Part shown: piece by piece, positions 58,333 through 64,000 of the stretch
Numbering within the stretch: the first letter of the stretch is position 1
Layout: each line of letters begins with the position of its first letter
NCBI GenBank assembly: GCA_963680875.1
Contig: OY804586.1
Span: 57,508,203-57,572,202 of the forward strand
Length of the DNA stretch: 64,000 bases
DNA from: Bathymodiolus brooksi
Lineage: Eukaryota; Mollusca; Bivalvia; Mytilida; Modiolidae
Direction of reading: 5' to 3'
The notes under the pieces: model-generated
Seen by the model: the letters and a program-made list of their open reading frames with translations, nothing else
Database searches by the model: none
Told to the model about the DNA's origin: nothing
Position numbers and translations under genes: made by a program

Positions 58333-60385
58333 CCTGTGTATTATCCTGGGTGCATGGACAACAACAGAAACATGAAGTTGTATTACCCTGGGTGTATAGA
58401 CAATAACAGAAAAATGAAGCTGTATTCCCCTGAGTGTATGGACAATAACAGACAAATGAAGCTGTATTACCCTGTGTGTATGGACAATAACAGAAAAATG
58501 AAGCTGTATTACCCTGTATGCATGGACAATAACAGACAAATGAAGCTGTATTACCCTGGGTGCATGGAAAATAACAGAAAAATGAAGCTGTATTACCCTG
58601 GGTGTATGGACAATAACAGAAAAATGAAGCTGTATTACCCTGGGTGTATGGACAATAACAGAAAAATGAAGCTGTATTCCCCTGGGTGTATGGACAATAA
58701 CATAAAAATGAAGCTGTATTTCCCTGGGTGTATGGACAATAACAGAAAAATGAAGCTGTATTACCCTGGGTGTATGGACAATAACAGAAAAATGAAGCTG
58801 TATTAACCTGGGTGTATAGACAATAAAAGACAAATGAAGCTGTATTACCTTGGGTGTATGGACAATAACAGAAAAATAAGCTGTATTACCCTGGGTGTAT
58901 AGACAATAACAGACAAATGAAGCTGTATTCCCCTGGGTGCATGGAAAATAACAAACAAATGGAGCTGTATTCCCCTGGGTATATGGACAATAAGAGACAA
59001 ACGGAGCTGTATTACCCTGTGTGTATTGAAAATAACAGACAAATGAAGTTGTTTTCCCCTGCCGGACCTGGGTGCATGGACAATAACAGAAAAATGAAGC
59101 TGTATTCCCCTGGGTGTATGGACATTAACAGACAAATGAAGCTGTATTTCTCTGGGTGTATGGATAATAACAAATAAATGGAGCTGTATTCCCCTGCCGG
59201 AACTGGGTGCATGGACAATAACAGAAAAATGAAGCTGGATTCCCCTGGGTGTATGGACATTAACAGACAAATGAAGCTGTATTCCCCTGGGTGTATGGAT
59301 AATAACAAACATATGAAGCTGTATTCCCCTGCCGGACCTGGGTGCATGGACAATAACAGAAAAATGAAGCTGTATTCCCCTGGGTGTATGGAAAATAACA
59401 AACAAATGGAGCTGTATTCCCCTGCCGGACCTGGGTGCATGGACAATAACAGACAACTTAAGCTGTATTCCCCTGGGTGTACAGACAATAACAGACAAAT
59501 GAAGTTGTTTTCCCCTGCCGGACCTGGGTGCATGGACAATAACAGAAAAATGAAGCTGTATTCCCCTGGGTGTACAGACAATAACAGACAAATGAAGTTG
59601 TTTTCCCCTGCCGGACCTGGGTGCATGGACAATAACAGAAAAATGAAGCTGTATTCCCCTGGGTGTATGGACATTAACAGACAAATGAAGCTGTATTTCT
59701 CTGGGTGTATGGATAATAACAAATAAATGGAGCTGTATTCCCCTGCCGGAACTGGGTGCATGGACAATAACAGAAAAATGAAGCTGTATTCCCCTGGGTG
59801 TATGGACATTAACAGACAAATGAAGCTGTATTCCCCTGGGTGTATGGATAATAACAAACATATGAAGCTGTATTCCCCTGCCGGACCTGGGTGCATGGAC
59901 AATAACAGAAAAATGAAGCTGTATTCCCCTGGGTGTATGGAAAATAACAAACAAATGGAGCTGTATTCCCCTGCCGGACCTGGGTGCATGGACAATAACA
60001 GACAAATTAAGCTGTATTCCCCTGGGTGTACAGACAATAACAGACAAATGAAGTTGTTTTCCCCTGCCGGACCTGGGTGCATGGACAATAACAGAAAAAT
60101 GAAGCTGTATTCCCCTGGGTGCATGGACATTAACAGACAAATGAAGCTGTATTTCTCTGGGTGTATGGATAATAACAAACAAATGGAGCTGTATTCCCCT
60201 GTGTCTACGGAAAACAACAAACAAATGAAGCTGTATTACCCTGGCTGTATTGAAAATAACAGACAAATGAAGCTGTATTCCCCTGGGTGTATAGACAATA
60301 ACAAACAAATGAAGCTGTGTTCATTTGGGTGTATGGCAAATATCTAACAAATGATGCTTTATCCCCCTGTGTGCATGGAAAATGA
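58333..60385. repeat. Minisatellite, 42-bp and 51-bp units with a 549-bp higher-order repeat
   Basis: About 45 units of GGTGTATGGACAATAACAGA, AAAATGAAGCTGTATT and CCCCT. The longer units add 9 bp containing GCCGGAC. Seven 42-bp and five 51-bp units make a 549-bp block that is repeated almost exactly (59,178 onward against 59,727 onward). The left part has only 42-bp units. Both unit lengths are multiples of three, so long frames stay open on both strands, which says nothing by itself about coding. Confidence 0.95.
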
Positions 60386-60800
60386 TACATAAGCAGTTAG
60401 TAGTTGCACATGTAACTAATTATTGTGGAAATACCTTCTGCTCCATGACAAAAGAACAGTAAATACCAAATGGGCCACCATCGACAAAACTTCTCCAACA
60501 TGTCTTTCTCTTTCAGTCAGTCATTCAGTTTTCTCTGAAATGATAAATATGACCTGTAGATATTATAAAGCCAATTGATGTTGCCGATTATATTTTAATC
60601 TCTCCGATTCCTCTTTTGGAACACGTTCCTGGGAACAGGATATTCAAAACTTTTTCGTGGGAACAGGATATTCAAAACCTTCTGGTTTACCTTAAAGCTC
60701 TCCGTGTTTTGTGTTGCTAAAGCCTTTGTTCTTTGTTCGCTTGTTTTACCTTTGTGTGTGACAGTGTACTGTTTTTTATCAGTCCTTCAGACTTGGCTAG
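60386..60800. other. Short unique stretch between two minisatellites
   Basis: Contains a 21-bp direct repeat (TGGGAACAGGATATTCAAAA at about 60,631 and 60,658). Otherwise nothing is recognised. Confidence 0.5.
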
Positions 60801-62703
60801 TTACAATTTTTACTTAATTGTATTGGAGGAGTGACGATTTATATTTAATTGTATTAGAGAAGTGACAATTTTTATTTCATTGTATTGGAGGAGTGACAAT
60901 CTATATTTAATTGTATTGGAAAGGTGACACTTTTTATTTAATTGTATTGGAGGAGTGACAATTGTTATTTAATTTTATTGGAGGAGTGACAATTTTTATT
61001 GTATTGGAGGAGTGACTATTTTTATTTAATTGTATTGGAGGAGTGACATTTTTATTGTATTGGAGGAGTGACTATTTTTATTTAATTGTATTGGAGGAGT
61101 GACAATTTATACTTAATTGTATTGGAGGAGTGACAATTTATTTAATTGTATTGGAGGAGTGACAATTTATTCTTAATTGTATTGGAGTGACAATTTTTAT
61201 TTAATTGTATTGGAGGAGTGACAATTTTTATTTAATTGTATTGGAGGAGTGACAATTTATACTTAATTGTATTGGAGGAGTGACAATTTTTCTTTAATTG
61301 TATTGGAGGAGTGACAATTTTTATTTAATTGTATTGGAGGAGTGACAATATTTATTTAATTGTATTGGAGGAGTGACACTTTTTATTTAATTGTATTGGA
61401 GGAGTGACAATTGTTATTTAATTGTATTGGAGGAGTGACAATTGTTATTTAATTGTATTGGAGGAGTGACAATTGTTATTTAATTGTATTGGAGGAGTGA
61501 CTATTTTTATTCAATTGTATTAGAGAAGTGACAATTTTTATTTCATTGTATTGGAGGAGTGACAATCTATATTTAATTGTATTGGAAAAGTGACAATTTT
61601 TATTTAATTGTATTGGAGGAGTGATAATATATATTTAATTGTATTGGAGGTGTGACCATTTTTATTGTATTGGAGGAGTGACAATTTTTACTTAATTGTA
61701 TTGGAGGAGTGACACTTTTTATTTAATTGTATTGAAGGAGTGACAATTTATATTTAATTGTATTGGAGGAGTGACAATTTTTTTTAATTGTATTAGAGGA
61801 GTGACAATTTTTATTTAATTGTATTGGAGGAATGACAATTGTTATTTAATTGCATTGGAGGAGTGACAATCTATATTTAATTGCATTGGAAAAATGACAA
61901 TTGTTATTTAATTGTATTGGAGGAGTGACTATTTTATTTAATTGTATTGGAGGAGTGACAATTGTTATTTAATTGTATTGGAGGAGTGACTATTTTTATT
62001 TAATTGTATTAGAGAAGTGACAATTTTTATTTCATTGTATTGGAGGAGTGACAATCTATATTTAATTGTATTGGAAAAGTGACAATTGTTATTTAATTGT
62101 ATTGGAGGAGTGACAATTGTTATTTAATTGTATTGGAGGAGTGACAATTGTTATTTAATTGTATTGGAGGAGTGACAATTGTTATTTAATTGTATTGGAG
62201 GAGTAACAATTTTTATTTAATTGTATTGGAGGAGTGACTATATTTATTTAATTGTATTGGAGGAGTGACTATATTTATTTAATTGTATTGGAGGAGTGAC
62301 AATTTTTATTTAATTGTATTGCAGGAGTAACAATTTTTATTTTATTGTATTGGAGTAGTGACAATTTTTAATTAATTGTATTGGAGGAGTGACAATTTTT
62401 ACTTAATTGTATTGGAGGAGTGACAATTTTTTTTTAATTGTATTGGAGGAGTGACTATTTTATTTAATTGTATTGGAGGAGTGATCATTTTATTTAATTG
62501 TATTGGAGGAGTGACTATTTTATTTAATTGTATTGGAGGAGTGACTATTTTTATTTAATTGTATTGGGGGAGTGACAATTCTTATTTAATTGTATTGGAG
62601 GAGTGACTATTTTTATTTAATTGTATTGGAGGAGTGACATTTTTTATTTAACTGTATTGGAGGAGTGACAACTTTTATGTAATTGTATTGGAGGAGTGAC
62701 AGA
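60801..62703 (+). repeat. 31-bp minisatellite, about 60 copies
   Basis: The unit is TATTGGAGGAGTGACAATTT plus TTATTTAATTG. Variant units change the ACAATTTT part (CTATTTTT, ACAATTGTT, ACAATCTATA), some drop ATTTA, and variants cluster in runs, which shows local duplication. There are no unique spacers between units. The array ends at GTGACAGAGGATTTC. Confidence 0.95.
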
Positions 62704-64000
62704 GGATTTCACTTCAACAAGTAACAACAGGTTTCAAAATAGTAGGTATTTTTTTTTTTAATATGCTTAAATAAGTTTGTCTCCTGCCAGCTTACATTTA
62801 AAAAGGAGATGATATTCATTCTGGTGTTCCCAGAATTACAACAACTTTTTTGTCATAAGTATATGAACACTGTTTAAAATGTTTATTATTATTATTATTA
62901 CAATGTACTTTACATATTGTTTATCTGTGAAATTTTAATCTACACAGATCAACACATGGAGCTCTTCTTCTATAGTCATATACATTTTTACTATATGGAA
63001 AACCTTTATATACGATTTGCCAAAAATAATATTGTTATTAGGTTGTTAACCTATACATCACTGATTCTCTCTTCGGTATAATTTAATGCTTAGTGAGTTC
63101 ATACTTATATGGGGGAATGTATTTATGAAATATTTTATTCTTTTAATCCAAGAATTATATTGATCAGTAGCAAAATAGATTGTATGTGCAAACATATTTT
63201 TGATTGAATTACCCGTATATGGTTTCAGACTTGTATGGTTGAAAACAATTTTAGAATTGAATGGCCGTCTGTTCAGGGCTTCTTAATATGCAGAATGTAA
63301 TGCCTTACAACGAATACCAACAATTTCTTATATAACTTTAAAGTGTAGATATTCAAAATGATCAGAATCTTTAAAACATAAACTTCACAGTATTATATAT
63401 AGTAATGGAAACAAAACAATCAATATTTTTTCTCATACAACTTTTGTTTTTTCCCCTTTGTCTTGTGTACCCTATGTTGTCAGTTTCTCTGGATTGTCAT
63501 TTTTGTTATTGTCCCTCAAGTATTCCACAATGTTTATTTACAAAATAATTGAAGCCAACTGTCCTTTTCGTCTTGAACAATGTTTATCTACCTTTTATTT
63601 CTTTAGTAATGATTTTGATGCACTACAACTACCTGTATCCACGTAAATATACTATCAATGCATAAACATGTACAAGGGCGGACACCTTTTGTATCCCCTG
63701 CTCGCTTCAAGTCGTGTTTGTTTTTTTAAATTCCTTCTAATACACATGTATATTTAAAACCATGTTTGGTTCAACTCCCAAGACCTTATTCTTTTCAAAA
63801 CATGTCATGACCTCCCCTCGACTACCTCTTGTGAACACGCAGCGGTCCATTTTTGTCAGGAATTCGCCTGAGTAGAGAACTCCATGAACCCACAGTGAAA
63901 GTAATATTGCCACCTATAAAAAAAAAGTGGAAGTTCGGAACTCTCGGGGATTTAGCTTTGAGGTAAGGAAAATACCGCTAAGATTCAAACAACATTAAAC
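62704..64000. other. AT-rich terminal region with one dispersed-repeat fragment
   Basis: Includes (TTA)n at about 62,885-62,900 and a plus-strand fragment at 63,459-63,510 related to the minus strand near 37,190. The last 150 bases are richer in GC, and a weak minus-strand exon-like segment lies at about 63,827-63,917. No gene can be called. Confidence 0.45.

Noticed and set aside
58845..60308. 487-codon minus-strand ORF
   Set aside because: Open only because the minisatellite period is a multiple of three; other frames are open over the same bases. No domain, start context or splice signal supports it.
60801..62703. CRISPR-like array
   Set aside because: The 31-bp units are contiguous with no unique spacers, and the sequence is eukaryotic. 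It is a minisatellite.
63827..63917. Minus-strand exon at the right edge
   Set aside because: An acceptor-like TTTTTTATAG precedes ~30 open codons (GNITFTVGSW...) and a weak donor. It is too short, and a stop follows at once, so chance is likely.

Overview
The window looks like nuclear DNA from a marine bivalve mollusc. The reasons are spliced exons with GT-AG introns, very AT-rich intergenic DNA, no bacterial-style operons, and several repeat families with the build of bivalve pearl/CvA-type elements (a core of roughly 160-bp repeats, an ACGG tract, then a terminal hairpin). An immunoglobulin exon in a style I associate with molluscs agrees. The species cannot be named from the sequence. Most of the window is repeats; only about 0.6 kb is convincing host coding sequence.

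Region by region. (1) 1-28,530: about 10.5 tandem copies of a 2.69-kb unit. Each unit is a pearl-like element carrying an 851-bp terminal-inverted-repeat insertion. The insertion holds a minus-strand ORF that could be the leftover first exon of a transposase. The last unit runs into the element's own 3' tail, ending near 30,097. (2) 30,098-35,700: a nest of elements. It contains a second 165-bp-core element, a 4-kb element flanked by the direct repeat TCTGAACAGG, a complete pearl-like element with a hairpin at each end, and a 612-bp foldback with an 8-bp target duplication and a paralogous empty site. (3) 35,700-42,840: AT-rich DNA, a 2.2-kb element that is the empty-site relative of the array unit, a short core-less element, and two tandem ~470-bp units that each carry a tRNA-like sequence. 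(4) 42,841-45,115: a pearl-like fragment split by a 1,803-bp hAT-type non-autonomous transposon with target duplication GCAACAAC. (5) 45,642-49,350: a small three-exon host gene model (104 aa, plus strand). Its second intron holds an 823-bp palindrome of tRNA-like repeats. (6) 49,393-53,282: the relic of a transposase-like gene with three in-frame stops and at least three frameshifts. (7) 53,374-57,651: SINE-like copies, palindromes and one immunoglobulin-domain exon on the minus strand. (8) 58,333-62,703: two large minisatellites (42/51-bp and 31-bp periods). (9) 62,704-64,000: mostly featureless AT-rich DNA.

The elements can be put in a relative order. The 851-bp insertion is in every array unit but absent from the dispersed relative at 37,561-39,762, so it landed before the 2.69-kb unit was amplified. 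One array unit is a visible unequal-crossover product. Further insertions landed in older repeats. The host genes appear unrelated to one another, and no shared pathway can be inferred.
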